From: Zygnema cylindricum
Lineage: Eukaryota > Streptophyta > Zygnematophyceae > Zygnematales > Zygnemataceae
DNA: 24,054 bases
Direction of reading: 5' to 3'
Assembly: GCA_037447655.1 (NCBI GenBank)
Contig: JBBHKE010000645.1
Coordinates: 1 to 24,054, forward strand
Position 1 is the stretch's first letter. The number at the start of each line of letters is the position of its first letter. Position numbers and translations under genes: made by a program. Positions 1-9,705 of this stretch are shown here, piece after piece. The notes under the pieces were generated by a model that was not told the origin of the DNA, did not search any database, and saw nothing but the letters and a program-made list of their open reading frames with translations.

Positions 1-250
1 TATATCCACACCATCTCCTTCCCAACCCCCTACCTCGACCCATGTCCCTTCCCCCTCTACTCAGTCCACACCTTCTCTGTCCCAACCCTCTACTTTTACC
101 AATGCCTCTCCTCCCCCTCTTCTATTGACGCCATCTCCTTCCCATCCCTGTACCTCAACCCATGTCCCCTCCACATCGTTTCAGTCATTATCTTCTCTTA
201 CCCAACCCTCCACTTTTACCAACCACGCTCCTTCGCATCATCAATTCATC
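1..250 (+). repeat. 60-bp coding minisatellite, copy 1
   Basis: About four units of a C/T-rich 60-bp repeat, each with the core CCACACC-TCTC-TCCCAACCCT and then ACC-ATG-CTCC. Units alternate between two variants (THVPS-type and TNAS/TNHAPS-type), hinting at a 120-bp higher-order period. The period is a multiple of three and the frame is open across the array, so it encodes a 20-residue Pro/Ser/Thr repeat. The related array in copy 2 is at 5941-6210. Confidence 0.8.
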
Positions 251-742
251 CCATTTTTTCCATAAATTTTTGTTAGCTTTGGTGCATACCATATAGATTG
301 GGCCGATTGGAAGGGATACACCGTACAAAGCAGCGGGAGTAATGTGAACGTGGAAGAGATATTTAAGGAGTACCATTACGGATTGAATGGGCATCCTCCG
401 GTAAAGTTGTTATTGAATCGGGAAGAAATGGTCAATTTTGAAAAACAAGGTTCTCCATTTTCGGTATGGGCGGTTAAAGAAGGTAGTAGGTGGCTTCAAT
501 GTGCTAGAATTGTGAATTCTATTGAAAAAATAATGACTATTCCACGGTGGGACTTAACAAAAGCAATCCAATATTTAGAAAGACTTAGAATAAATCAGTT
601 TAATGGGAGCACAACAGAATTGAAAGAGTCTTTAGCTATTTGTACTGAACCGGTTCGTAGTGACAAAGTAAATATTAAACAATTTAAGCGAAACATGTCA
701 CGATTTAGGAAATTAGAGGAGTTACGTGCAATCATAGGTTAA
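2..742 (+). pseudogene. Copy 1, C-terminal end: Pro/Ser repeat plus GCR1_C-like domain
   Basis: One frame runs from the window edge to TAA at 740-742, broken only by TAA at 263-265. The first ~87 codons are a Pro/Ser/Thr-rich tract of 20-residue repeats (wording such as STPSLSQPSTFTNASP). Then comes a folded-looking domain with IDWADWKGY, NVEEIFKEYHYGLNGHPP, SRWLQCARIVNSIEKI and RWDLTKAIQYLE. The pattern W/IFKEYHYGLNG, then W, then a basic/aromatic helix resembles the GCR1_C DNA-binding domain of fungal Gcr1 and of some Crypton recombinases; this rests on pattern memory, not a search. The second copy at 18550-19012 conserves the same residues in a diverged background, which argues the domain was under selection. 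The 5' part of this copy lies outside the window. The single stop could be a mutation, or a short intron may remove it (CCATATAG at about 289-296 is a possible acceptor), so the copy may be less broken than it seems. Confidence 0.6.
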
Positions 743-1064
743 CTTAAAAGTGTCGACGAGTTAAATAGACATATGGCATATTTTTTTATTATTGTACTTA
801 TATTTGGGCTTTATTATAGTTTTCATTTTAACATGTTAATCTTGTTACTTTTGGTAAGCATCGTAATGAGTTTGTACGAAATATACACATTGCTACTTTC
901 TTTCGTATGAGTATTGTGTAAAATGTGTGTATCAATGCTAAAGACAAGTAATATTGAAACCAATATATATATATATATTGCATATTGATGCAAACTATTA
1001 ACACAACACTAGAAGTTTGTGCAATTATGAGTCGTTTTTATACATTTTCAAAGTTTTAGTACTT

Positions 1065-1533
1065 CACCCAATTTATTTGGCCCGCAAACGGGTTATTGCG
1101 GTGCTTCGAAGTTCATTCATCGATGTTCAACGGATGGATATGTGAGTTTTTACACAACGTGGTCGAAACAATCGTTTTTAGTTGAAACCTCGTTCTATGT
1201 TTTCAATATGTCGACGTAAACCTTGGTTTTCACCCTTTTGTAATCCTTTATATAAGTTTTTAGGGTTGTGACCACCGATAAATGGAAGGGTTATACGTTT
1301 TCAAATTTTGTGTAATTATAATTCACCCTACAATCCAAACTTCGCCTCCGATGCATGTGTAAATGGTCGATCAACCGACACCCAATTTATTTGGCCCGCA
1401 AACGAGTTATTGCGGTGCTTCGAAGTTCATTCATCGATGTTCAACGGATGGATAGGTTAGTTTTTATACAACGTGGTCGAAACAATCATTTTTAGTCAAA
1501 ACCTCGTTCCATGTTTTCAATATGTCGACGTAA
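1065..1533. repeat. Direct duplication, about 155 bp, period 314 bp
   Basis: The block starting CACCCAATTTATTTGGCCC at 1065 recurs at 1379 and runs about 155 bp to the shared end AATATGTCGACGTAAA near 1220 and 1533. A handful of mismatches separate the two. Copy 2 has a single diverged counterpart near 19170-19205 (TTTGACCCGCAAATGAGTT), so the duplication appears specific to copy 1. Confidence 0.85.
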
Positions 1534-2476
1534 AACAATATAATGAATATTATAACCAACCACACACAACATAGGATATGCAAGTTATTACTTCATAGGT
1601 TAGTATTCAAATTTTTGAAATCGGAATATAGAAACTCAAACAAGTATAATTAGACACTGTTGGGAATTATTAAAACCCTAAATATCATGCGTTACGATAA
1701 ACCTGTAAACATAAAGCGTATGCACATAAAGGTTGTTTATTATAGTGCACAAACCAAAAGCATATCATCCATCAGAATAATGAAGAAACAATGATATTGT
1801 AGCAACTTTTCTCCATTTGAACAAACGTTAAAAAAAATGATTTTATAACATTGATAAGTTATACAATTGGGACATAGAGTTGCATGACTTATTTACACAA
1901 ATGTTTTAAAGCGTACTTATAGAAGAATAATAACCATGAAACATGGGTTTGTAATGCCAAAACCTACCCTTCAAAGCGCACCAACAATTAAGCTTGGTGT
2001 ACATTTTACAACTTCCTCATAACATTAAAAGTACATGCTCATAACTAATATACTCCAACTAAACGTTTTATGGATATCCACACTTTTAATTATTGTTAAT
2101 AAAAATATCCATGAAATGTTTACAAATCATGTTGTTGAAGTCATAAAAATGGGATTTCTATCGAACACTTGTTATTAAGGCAAAGGTACATTATTGTAAA
2201 CGATAAATTACAAACCCTATTCATAATTTCGTGTAAGGAGAAGTGGCATACTGCAATCCACTATCTTAAATACAGTTAGCTAACTTCAGTTTGATGCACA
2301 TCGAATCTGTATGACTTAGGGCCAACAAATCCGCGTGCGAATCATTGTTAATGACGACTTAACGAGAAGCTGAGATGTTTAAGCTACATATACCCGCTCA
2401 GGTCGGCGCAAAGACTAAAATGATTTCCTGATCTTGGAACCTGGTCCTGGGTTAAGGTACAAATAATTAACGTACA

Positions 2477-3020
2477 AAATACTCCTCCCGGTCAGATTTA
2501 AAGTCAAGAAAAAAAAAATCTTGACATGATACCGGCGCAGTATTTTGCGAAGTGTGAAAGTTACGGGGCATTTCGCCTTGTGTAGGACCCCTTCACACCC
2601 TTCACTCCACGGGCGAGAACACTAACGAACCTTACTTGTACCTGCGGAATGAACTCCCGAAATTATTTTCCCATCGACGGTCAAAATGAATAAATATCTA
2701 TATCGTCGTACCATATTTGACCTTGGTTTTAAAAATCTCAACCGTACCAAAATACTCCTCCCGGTCAGATTTAAAGTCAAAAAAAAAAAAAAAAAAACAT
2801 GATACCGGCGCAGTATTTTGCGAAGTGTGAAGGTTACGGGGCATTTCGCCTTGTGTAGGACCCCTTCACACCCTTCACTCCACGGGCGAAAACACTAACG
2901 AACCTTACTTGTACCTGCGGAATGAACTCCCGAAATTATTTTCCCATCGACTGTCAAAATGAATCAATATCCATATCGTCGTACCATATTTGACCTTGGA
3001 TTTAAAAATCTCAACCGTAC
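2477..3020. repeat. Tandem duplication, 272-bp unit
   Basis: AATACTCCTCCCGGTCAG at 2479 recurs at 2751, and the following ~260 bp are nearly identical to the shared end AAATCTCAACCGTACCAAAA. The poly-A run after AAAGTCAA differs in length between units. High identity means the duplication is recent relative to the divergence of the two gene copies. Each unit contains the inverted repeat described at 2825-2871. Confidence 0.9.
2825..2871. repeat. Inverted repeat in the 3' flank (copy 1, second unit)
   Basis: GTGTGAAGG (2825-2833) is the exact reverse complement of CCTTCACAC (2863-2871), giving a 9-bp stem with a 29-nt loop. The first tandem unit has the same structure with one mismatch. Copy 2 has a stem at the aligned place built from different bases (20022-20075). 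Confidence 0.6.
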
Positions 3021-3333
3021 CAAAATCGTAGCCGCACGAAGTTTGACGTTGACAAAATATCTATCAACAAATGGACAAAATCTATCGCAAATCTGTCGCA
3101 TTTTTTATGATACACCGTGAATCGTTATTAGCCTTATGTACGCTATACCAGCACCCCAAAATTTTGACATTGATACCTTAAATATAATAAATTACACGAT
3201 TTAAGGACGTGGACCATAATCTGCCATGTCTCTTGGCACTAAATTAGAATGAATGACGCTAATTTTTTCTTTACACTAATAAGTTTTACACGCTAATAAC
3301 AATTAAAGGTGTACTCTAAAAAACGACAGGCCA

Positions 3334-3665
3334 TTGGCAACCAAAGGGCAAAGCACCGGGTCGCCCGCGACTATTATTTCGACCGTACTTCAAACGGCTC
3401 TAACGAAACATAAACGTTTTTTCATTAAGTCCTTTCATGTGTCGTTTTTCACTATCGTATATCAACCTAGAAACCGTTTATTCATTCTACTCTTTCTTTC
3501 ACTCGTGCATCCCCCTTTATTCTACCAATCATTTTCTTCCTTTTTGCTCTTTACTGCGCCTTTTTTTTTCTCTCTTGTCGTTATCATCGCGATTTTTTAC
3601 TTGGTGGTGTTTCTTTCAGTGTTGTGTGGCCTCTTTACACATTTTGTCTCCACCTTTTTTTTGTG

Positions 3666-3721
<56 letters not shown>

Positions 3722-3846
3722 CCCTACACGTACACAATTTTTTTAAAAACCTAAAAAAACATGTTTCCAACCTATATTAACAATAATAACACTTGTGAGT
3801 TTATGTTTTTTGTGTTTTATGTCATAATTGTCATTCATTGTGTTCA
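3334..3846 (+). promoter_or_regulatory. Probable 5' region of copy 2 with (CT)n tract
   Basis: This stretch precedes the first recognisable exon of copy 2. It contains a pyrimidine-rich segment ending in a perfect (CT)n microsatellite at about 3669-3719. CT-rich tracts just upstream of or within 5' UTRs are common in plant genes, so a core promoter or leader here is plausible. An ORF at 3334-3780 exists but consists of poly-Ser/Leu/Phe from the pyrimidine bias and shows no domain. No TATA box can be assigned with confidence. Confidence 0.35.
3669..3719. repeat. (CT)n microsatellite
   Basis: About 25 uninterrupted CT dinucleotides, followed by a short poly-C run. Confidence 0.95.
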
Positions 3847-4000
3847 ATGGAGGACGTTGCAAGTTGGGCCCAAACCAGTGGGGTAGGATTAAAACGCTTT
3901 CTACATCTACAAGGCCAAGGAACCAATGCAAGTAGTTGAATGTCTAAAAAGAGTAAAAATCACCACAGGTTCATGCCTGACTAACGGACTAGAAACGGAA

Positions 4001-4110
4001 GATGAGGATGATGAGGGACCAAGTAGGCGCATTCGCAATAGTAAGGTGAAACCAAGATGAGGATGATGAGGGACCAAGTAGGCGCATTCGCAATAGTAAG
4101 GTGAAACCAA
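4001..4110. repeat. 55-bp perfect tandem duplication in exon a
   Basis: The block starting GATGAGGATGATGAGGGACC at 4001-4055 is repeated at 4056-4110 without a visible mismatch. Because 55 is not a multiple of three, it shifts the frame: the upstream frame (CLKRVKITTGSCLTNG, then the acidic tract) ends in TGA inside the second unit, while the downstream frame opens only in the second unit. Confidence 0.95.
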
Positions 4111-4750
4111 ACTCAGAAGAATCTAGACGAGTGGATGTTGCTAGTCAAAAAGAGATAGTTAATGAAGAAACCTTCACACAATACAAGTGCTGCATGCGAC
4201 AATGGAGGGTAATGGGAAAACATGTATTTATTTTTTAAATATTTTTGTTTGATATTTAGCAAATTTAAAAATTCTACTAATGCACGAATGTTTCGTGATT
4301 GAATTGATTTGTGTTTTTTCTATTTGTTTTAAAATGATTGGGAGTTGTTTTCGTTGATGTGATTCAATATACAGGATTGGTGGGCCAAGTTAGAAGATAT
4401 ATTACACAAAAAAAAGGCCTTTCCTAACTACACCCGGAAAATCGGAAGGGGTAGTTTGGGAGATCATGGGCCGATCTTGGAAGAACCTTGGTGCGACACC
4501 ATATTAATTCAACAAGTGTCGGTTGATGTTTTTTATGCGGCCCATGCCAAACAGGTACGTTAGGCCATGGTCTCTTTTTAACAACAATCAAGCATTGAGC
4601 TGTGAGACATATTGAGAAGAAAAATGAGTGATATGGAAATTTGCGGAAGAAGGTGGAAAGAGGGAGGAAAACAACAGGGGTTACAGTTTTGTTCAAGAAA
4701 ATTTTTTAACATTGCGTTATGAATGTATGTATTTTTCTATTAACTGTTAT

Positions 4751-5059
4751 CTTGCTGAAAAGGGTTTCTTACAAGCAATGTTGAAAGCATATAAATTTTC
4801 AAAGAATGCAGTTTAATCTTATCCCCTTATCCCCATATCCCCTTATCCCCTTATCCCTCATCCCCTTATCCCCTTATCCCCATCCCCCTTATCCCCCTTA
4901 TCCCCTTATCCCCTTATCCCCTCATCCCCTCATCTCCTTATCCCCCCTTATCTCCCCTTATCCCCCCATATCCCCTTTTATTCCCTCTTATCCTTGCTGA
5001 AAAGGGTTTCTTACAAACAATATTGAAAGCACTTAAATTTTTTCAAAGAATGCAGTTTA
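4751..5059. repeat. TTATCCCC-type array between two copies of an exon segment
   Basis: A 65-bp segment (4751-4815, starting CTTGCTGAAAAGGGTTTCTT) recurs as 67 bp at 4993-5059. Between them, 4816-4990 is a degenerate array of TTATCCCC / CCATCCCC units, each 7 to 10 bp. Both flanking copies encode a similar helix (LAEKGFLQ, LKA, KF), so the array sits within coding sequence and the left copy now ends in TAA at 4814-4816. The unit is not the plant telomere repeat (CCCTAAA). Confidence 0.9.
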
Positions 5060-5940
5060 GAATTTTGGAGATTACAGTGAAAGAAGATATCGCAAAGAGA
5101 CCTCAAACAAAAGTTATGATGAAAGGGATGATTTGACAGATTGGGGTTAGGTGTAAACGCGAATACATGGACCGACAATCGAGAGATGTGAGTTATGGTT
5201 ACAATGGCAAGCAGCTTAAGCAAATTTGTAAAAAATGGCTTGAAGCATGTACGACGATGGATTTTGTTCATGAGAACATGCTAGCTCGGAGTATTTTGAT
5301 TTTAACTCATATTGTAGCCGTAAGGGGAAATAGTGCGAGGGCAGTGAACTTATGGGATTTGTTTGAGATCGAAGTTGAGACCGTGGGACCAACACCTTGT
5401 CACATGGTCGGATTTTTCGACATGAACGGCAAGACTAACAAGGTAAATTAGGGTTTTGTTTAGATGTATAAAATGGCTTACTCATTATCATTTCTTAAAT
5501 GTTTATATAAACTAATTTTTCGTTGTTATTCTTATTGTAGAATGGTCGAAAGGAGCATTTTGGTGTTATCCGAAATAGGGAATGTGACGTTTGTTCTGTA
5601 GGCGGGATCGCTATGTGGTTGTTGTACAAATTCCACATGAAAGAAGGCATGGGTTGGGGGTGCCTCGACTTTTCATCGAAAGAGTCATGGTACGCCTTAA
5701 CAAACGTAATTATAAACTCAATCGTGTTTCAAACTTGAATACGTAGTTGTAATTGTCATTTCACTGACAATTTTATTTTTTTTGTAATATTTACATTTGT
5801 GATACAGGAGCAGGTACGATTTACTTTTATTCCCGAGGGCTTCGAACAACAAAAAATCTTTGGATTACCACATCCACATACGGTTGGTCCAAGCGATGTT
5901 TTTGTGTCTAAACATTGTCTCTAACCCGAAGACACACGCA

Positions 5941-6210
5941 ATTGTCTCCACACCTTCTCTTTTCCAACCTTCTTCCTCTACCCATGCTCCCTCTGCCCCT
6001 ATTGTTTCCACACTTTCTCTTTCCAAAATTCTACCCCTACCCATGCTCCCTCCTCCTTTATTGTCTCCACGACTTCTCTTTCCCAACGTTCTACCTCTAG
6101 CCGCGCTCCCTCCTTCCCTATTGTCTCCATGACTTCTCTTTCCCAACCTTCTAACTCTACACATGCTCCCTCCTCCCTTATTTTTTCCACACCTTCTTTT
6201 ACCCCATCTT
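5941..6210 (+). repeat. 60-bp coding minisatellite, copy 2
   Basis: Units begin ATTGTCTCCACACC at 5941, 6001, 6060, 6120 and 6180 (last partial). The second unit is 59 bp, which shifts the frame. Before it the reading is IVSTPSLFQPSSSTHAPSAP; after it the same motif continues in another frame (IVST-TSLSQ, then IVSM-TSLSQPSNSTHAPSS) and stays open to the gypsy insertion point. The array follows immediately after NPKTHA of the recombinase-like region. Confidence 0.85.
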
Positions 6211-6216
6211 ATGTTG

Positions 6217-6220
6217 ACCT
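6217..6220. repeat. Target site duplication, left
   Basis: ACCT precedes the element here and recurs at 18546-18549 after it. The bases following the internal B segment at 7693-7694 are also AC, so part of the right-hand ACCT may belong to the element; the true duplication is 2 to 5 bp. Removing 6221-18549 joins GTTGACCT to TGAAGCATTT, which aligns without gap to copy 1 at 272-300. Confidence 0.7.
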
Positions 6221-7692
6221 TGTCGAGCGTGCTTGATGAATGTGAGGGAAGGGCCCATAGCCCGAAGTCATCAGCATTGGAGTTTTGCAAATAAACCCCA
6301 AATGCGAATGCTTCCCAAAAGGATGATCATACCAACTCCTGCCCAGATCCCTCCCACAGATATGCATGCAAAATAGGAGAAAGGCATGGGCACGGAATAG
6401 GGATGGGGGCAGGGGGAAGGCGAAAGTTATCCCCTCTTCTTTCCTCCCCCCCCTGGCCGTGGGAAGGGATTAATGTCTCGGTAATCGGGCTGATATCCCA
6501 ATTTAGCGTTGTCTACGGGAAGTCTATCGCTTTTGTTCCCTCAAAACCCACTATCCTGATCCAGGGGGTTTCAGTTTACTCCGGAACCATAACTCCAAAG
6601 CAAAGAGAACTCCAGATGAAGACACAAATGCACTATCACGTAGATGTATATATATATATATAAAGAAATAGGATTGGATTTCCAGATTTAACAATATCAC
6701 CTTGCCCCAGAAAAGAGAATAAAAGATAGAAAATGTGAAATGTAGCGAAGCAAGCTTAACATACCCCAACAATCAACGATGACAATTTGAGAAAAAAGAA
6801 CCCTCTCCCGAGAGTATCGTCAAAGGTATGGTACTCCTGCAACCTTCGGTGTCTGCAGCTCGGAACCGACAAGACTCTTCACGGTTCCAAACAACAAAAA
6901 GTCCAAAATCACCCAAAACGGAAGATAGTGCCAACTGCCCGCCCGGACTGTGATTTCCACACAAGACAAATTCCAAAACCAAGATGGCACTAGAGTCAAA
7001 AACAACACCAAGATTCTCCAAAAGAAGGGTTGTTGGAATTTCTGAGAGTTTTCGTAGGAGACAGTACCGAAAAGCAACCCGTCTCTTTCGACCCCCAGTG
7101 CCTTATACATCAAAGTTTGTCAATATTGCAAGTCCAAAAGTCAAAGCTACGCTATTAACCAACGAGTGGCAAACAAGTGTAATTGAACTGACAAAAGACA
7201 AATTAATCCGTACTACACTTGGGGCAAAAAGTTTTGCTCCGGACTGCGGCTAGATCCGCGGCCAGAAGTACTTATTCGGTCCACAATTATAAGTCAAAAT
7301 TCTGAAAATGACACCAACTTGCCAGACTTTGACCTAACGTAATTAATGGGCAAAAAGTTAGCTAAGGCTGAACTAAATTCCTACTGACGGCTACCAGCAT
7401 AATCTAAATGCAAATCTGGAAAGTTACGTGGCAATCCACAATGTACCTCCCACGGGGGCTGCTGGCAAATGGTTCCCTTCAACGGAATTGCAATCTTTGA
7501 GACAGTAGAACTTTGTCGTCTGGCCTCAGTTTGGCGCCAAATAAAGTGCCTTCCGCTCAGTTTAGGAAAAAAAAGGATTTCGTCTGGCTGGGTGCACTTG
7601 CTCCTCCGTACTCTGAAGACGGTACAGGGTAACAAGTGCCTGGAAATCCTTGGTGATATAAAGGTGTGCCTGAAAAGCACATGAGCTTGACA
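6221..7692 (-). repeat. Complete LTR-length unit A1-B1
   Basis: The first 285 bp (A1) match 7695-7966 and the remaining 1187 bp (B1) match 17357-18545. B contains a short (TA)n run at about 6647-6662, also present in B2 at about 17495-17514. ORFs inside (for example 6984-7253) show no protein domain. The minus-strand A/B boundary at 6505-6508 reads GTAGACAACGC then TAAATTGGGATATC. Confidence 0.8.
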
Positions 7693-7701
7693 ACTGTCGA
7701 G
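7686..7701. repeat. Palindrome at the B1-A2 junction
   Basis: CTTGACA-AC-TGTCGAG: two 7-bp arms, one mismatch from perfect inverted symmetry, separated by AC. The same two 7-mers form the outer ends of the whole insertion, so this junction is what the outer ends would look like if joined. Confidence 0.85.
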
Positions 7702-7966
7702 TGTGCTTGATGAAAGGGCCCATAAACCGGAGTCGTCGGCATTCGAGTCGTGCAAATAAACCGTGAATGCGAATGCTTCCCAAAAGGATGATCATACCAA
7801 ATGCTGCCCTCATCCCTCCCACACATATACATGCAAAATAGGAGAAAGGCGTGGGCAGGGAATAGGGATGAGGGCAGGGGGAAGGCGAAAGTTATCCCCT
7901 CTTCCTTCCTCCCCCCCTAGGACAAGGGAAGGGATTAGGGTCTCGGTAATCGGGCTGATATCACAA
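7695..7966 (-). repeat. Second A segment (A2)
   Basis: Matches 6221-6505 with small indels; the shared string AATGCGAATGCTTCCC and the following ATGATCATACCAA block are clear anchors. It lies between the B1 end and the polypurine tract and is not followed by B sequence. In the minus orientation it starts TGTGATATCAGCCC immediately after the polypurine tract, as a 3' LTR start should. Confidence 0.85.
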
Positions 7967-7980
7967 TTTCTCCCCCTCTT
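7967..7980 (-). promoter_or_regulatory. Polypurine tract of the gypsy element
   Basis: On the minus strand this is AAGAGGGGGAGAAA, followed at once by TTGTGATATC. A purine run directly before a TG start is the usual site for plus-strand priming and marks the upstream edge of a 3' LTR. This places the canonical LTR start at A2, not at the outer end of B. Confidence 0.7.
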
Positions 7981-8102
7981 AGTCAACCGTGACTAAGATA
8001 TACAAACAATTAGCCGCTCCATTCGCAGTTCCCACAGAACCAGATGTTAGAGGGTAGTGGGGGTGGCTCCCAAAAGGAGGGGATACAGGCTGAATGCCAA
8101 CA

Positions 8103-9410
8103 CTAACCACACTGATTGCAGACCAATAAGTTTTGCAGCGAGGAGGACTGATTACAAGCTGATGAACAGGAGGGAGGATCGGCAAAGTAAGTTAAGTGGA
8201 AAGTGTGTTCGTCTTCCAATCCCCGAAGATGGCAAGGGGCCACATTGATCTGATTTTCTTTAATTCGTCGACCATCTTTCCCCTCCAATGTAACAACCTC
8301 TTTGGTGGAAACCTCGACCAATTTCAATATTACTCTCATGGCAGAAATATCTAGCGTGTCCTTCTTCTGTTGCATTCGATATACAAAATCTCCCGGAATA
8401 AATCTTCGCGGCCAGGCACATATTTCCCACTCTGGCGGTGAGAATACCACAATTGATCTCGGTGTCGAGCCGCCTGCAAATTGCCCATGGCGAGAGGCAT
8501 CTCTCGGTGGAATACCTTGGCCCTGTCGGCGATCAGTTTTTTGACTATCCCCTTGTCATCCATCTCCAGTAGGACCACCGCTTGGGTCGATGCAGCTTCG
8601 AGCAAGATGGGATGTCGTCCAAATAGAATGAAATAAGGGCTATAGGAGTGGAGAGAAGCCTGCCTGCTAAATCTGTAACCCATACCAATCTAAGGCACTT
8701 TTCTGTCCCACTCCCCCAAATCTTCTTCCACGGCATATTTTCGTAGTGACCGCTTCATTGTCTTTACGCAGCTTTTGGCCAAACCGTCGGCTTGAGGGTG
8801 ATCACGGCTAGTCAGCTGATGGTCGACTAAGCATTTTTCCAAGAGGTTGGAAAATTCTTCGGCAAATTCGGGGCCTTGGTCGGTCAAAACTCCCGCAGGC
8901 GCTCCGAAGTGTGCCAACGCCCTTTGCAAAAAGGCATCTGCAATTGCCTTAGACTCCTTCCGGGGGAAAACAACCAACTCGATCCACTTGGAAAAATGTT
9001 CTAAGATAACAAACACAAAGCGGTTCCCCCGCCAGCTAGTCGGAAGAAGTCCCAAAAGATCTAACGACCACCGATAAAACATCCCTCGGATAGGCAGCGA
9101 ATGGAGCTCAGTCCCGCCCTTCTTATCAAAATCTGCCTTAACGCGATCGCATGAGGAGAAAGTTTGCACAATTCGGTTGACTTGGGTCTGCAACCCATGA
9201 CACCAATAAGAGCCCGTAACTAGGTAAGTGGTTCGCTTTTGCCCAAAGTGTCCACATTGCCAATGGAGATTGGAAATTAGAGTTTCTTGTTAAAGAGGGG
9301 GGAGGAACCACTTTCCTCATACTGTCTGACCATTTTTGAAGGAGAACGCCTTTGTCCCAATCATACGCAGTCATCCAAGTCTGTCCCCGGAAAAAGGGAA
9401 CTCCAATCAA
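8103..9410 (-). pseudogene. Gypsy integrase (broken)
   Basis: The integrase joins element cDNA to host DNA. Reading from about 9410 down: a remnant of the zinc-binding N-terminal region, then the core with WSLDLLGLLP (first Asp), FVFVILEHFSKWIELV, VLTDQGPEF (second Asp) and SRDHPQADGLAKS. In relatives the last motif normally has Glu where this copy has Lys, so the catalytic triad is incomplete. A stop separates the core (to 8690) from the continuation at 8683-8351, and a frame change near 8400 leads into a C-terminal part with RRFIPGDFVYR, TLEGKDGRRIKEN and NVAPCHL, like the GPY/F-type integrase tail. This is the last coding segment before the polypurine tract. Confidence 0.85.
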
Positions 9411-9705
9411 GTGGGGAAGAGGTTACCCCTGTTGGATAGATTGGAGAGCATCGGGGTCGTTCTAGATGTCCTTCCGTCCGGCCCCTATGGGCACCTGCCC
9501 CTCCACATCAGCAAAGAAAGTTGACTGTTCCCCCCCAGATTGGGGAAGCCAGATGAAAAATGAGGAGGCTCGAATGATTCCCAAGCTGATCTCAGGGTCC
9601 TCATCATGCCGAGCCCCGGTAGAATCCATGGTGGAGGGATCAGGATTCCGGCTAAGTCCGTCGGCATTCCCATTGATCTCCCTTGCCCTATGAACAATGT
9701 CGAAA

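Larger units (their letters stand above)
743..3330. other. Non-coding 3' flank of copy 1
   Basis: AT-rich DNA with no convincing ORF. Several blocks align with the flank after copy 2: the ATATCCATGAAATGTT block near 2106 and 19558, the GTGTAAGGAGA-GTGGCA block near 2232 and 19687, GACTAAAATGATTTC near 2413 and 19866, and the CAGATTTAA block near 2493 and 19953. The flank therefore belongs to the same repeated unit as the gene. It also holds a (TA)n palindrome near 961-980 and two local duplications listed separately. From about 3020 to 3330 I see nothing but AT-rich sequence. Confidence 0.6.
3893..6220 (+). pseudogene. Copy 2, main part: Ndc10/Crypton recombinase-like multi-exon gene
   Basis: Exons inferred from open frames and GT-AG sites: (a) ~3893-4208; (b) 4375-4554; (c) ~4993-5442; (d) 5541-5689; (e) 5808-6220, continuing at 18550. 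Introns 4209-4374, 5443-5540 and 5690-5807 join frames exactly. Exon a has an acidic/basic tract (ETEDEDDEGPSRR) then FTQYKCCMRQWR; b starts DWWAKLEDILHKKK. Exons c-e read NMLARSILILTHIVAVRGNS, ARAVNLWDLF, GFFDMNGKTNK, HFGVIRNRECDVC, GGIAMWLLYKFHM, LDFSSKESW, DYHIHIRLVQAMF and NPKTHA. That order, with the conserved Arg, the GKTN turn, the IRN-x(4)-C-G-x-A-x(3)-L box and a final TH-A, matches what I know of Ndc10 domain II and Crypton tyrosine recombinases. The later HxxR and Tyr boxes are not seen; a Pro/Ser repeat follows TH-A. Damage: a 55-bp duplication frameshift, TGA at 5134, an array insertion at 4816-4990, a 59-bp repeat unit and the gypsy insertion. The start codon is uncertain. Confidence 0.6.

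Noticed and set aside
1-250. CRISPR-like spaced repeat
   Set aside because: Units are contiguous 60-bp minisatellite repeats without unique spacers, and they are translated in one frame.
3334-3780. 148-codon + strand ORF before copy 2
   Set aside because: Most of it is encoded by pyrimidine-rich DNA and the (CT)n tract (Ser/Leu/Phe runs); there is no domain and it does not join the exon frames.
4816-4990. Telomere-like array
   Set aside because: Units are TTATCCCC/CCATCCCC of variable length, not the plant telomere repeat CCCTAAA, and the array sits between duplicated exon segments.
6984-7253. 89-codon + strand ORF inside the LTR segment B1
   Set aside because: The matching part of B2 does not keep it open in the same way and no motif is present; LTR sequence is enough explanation.
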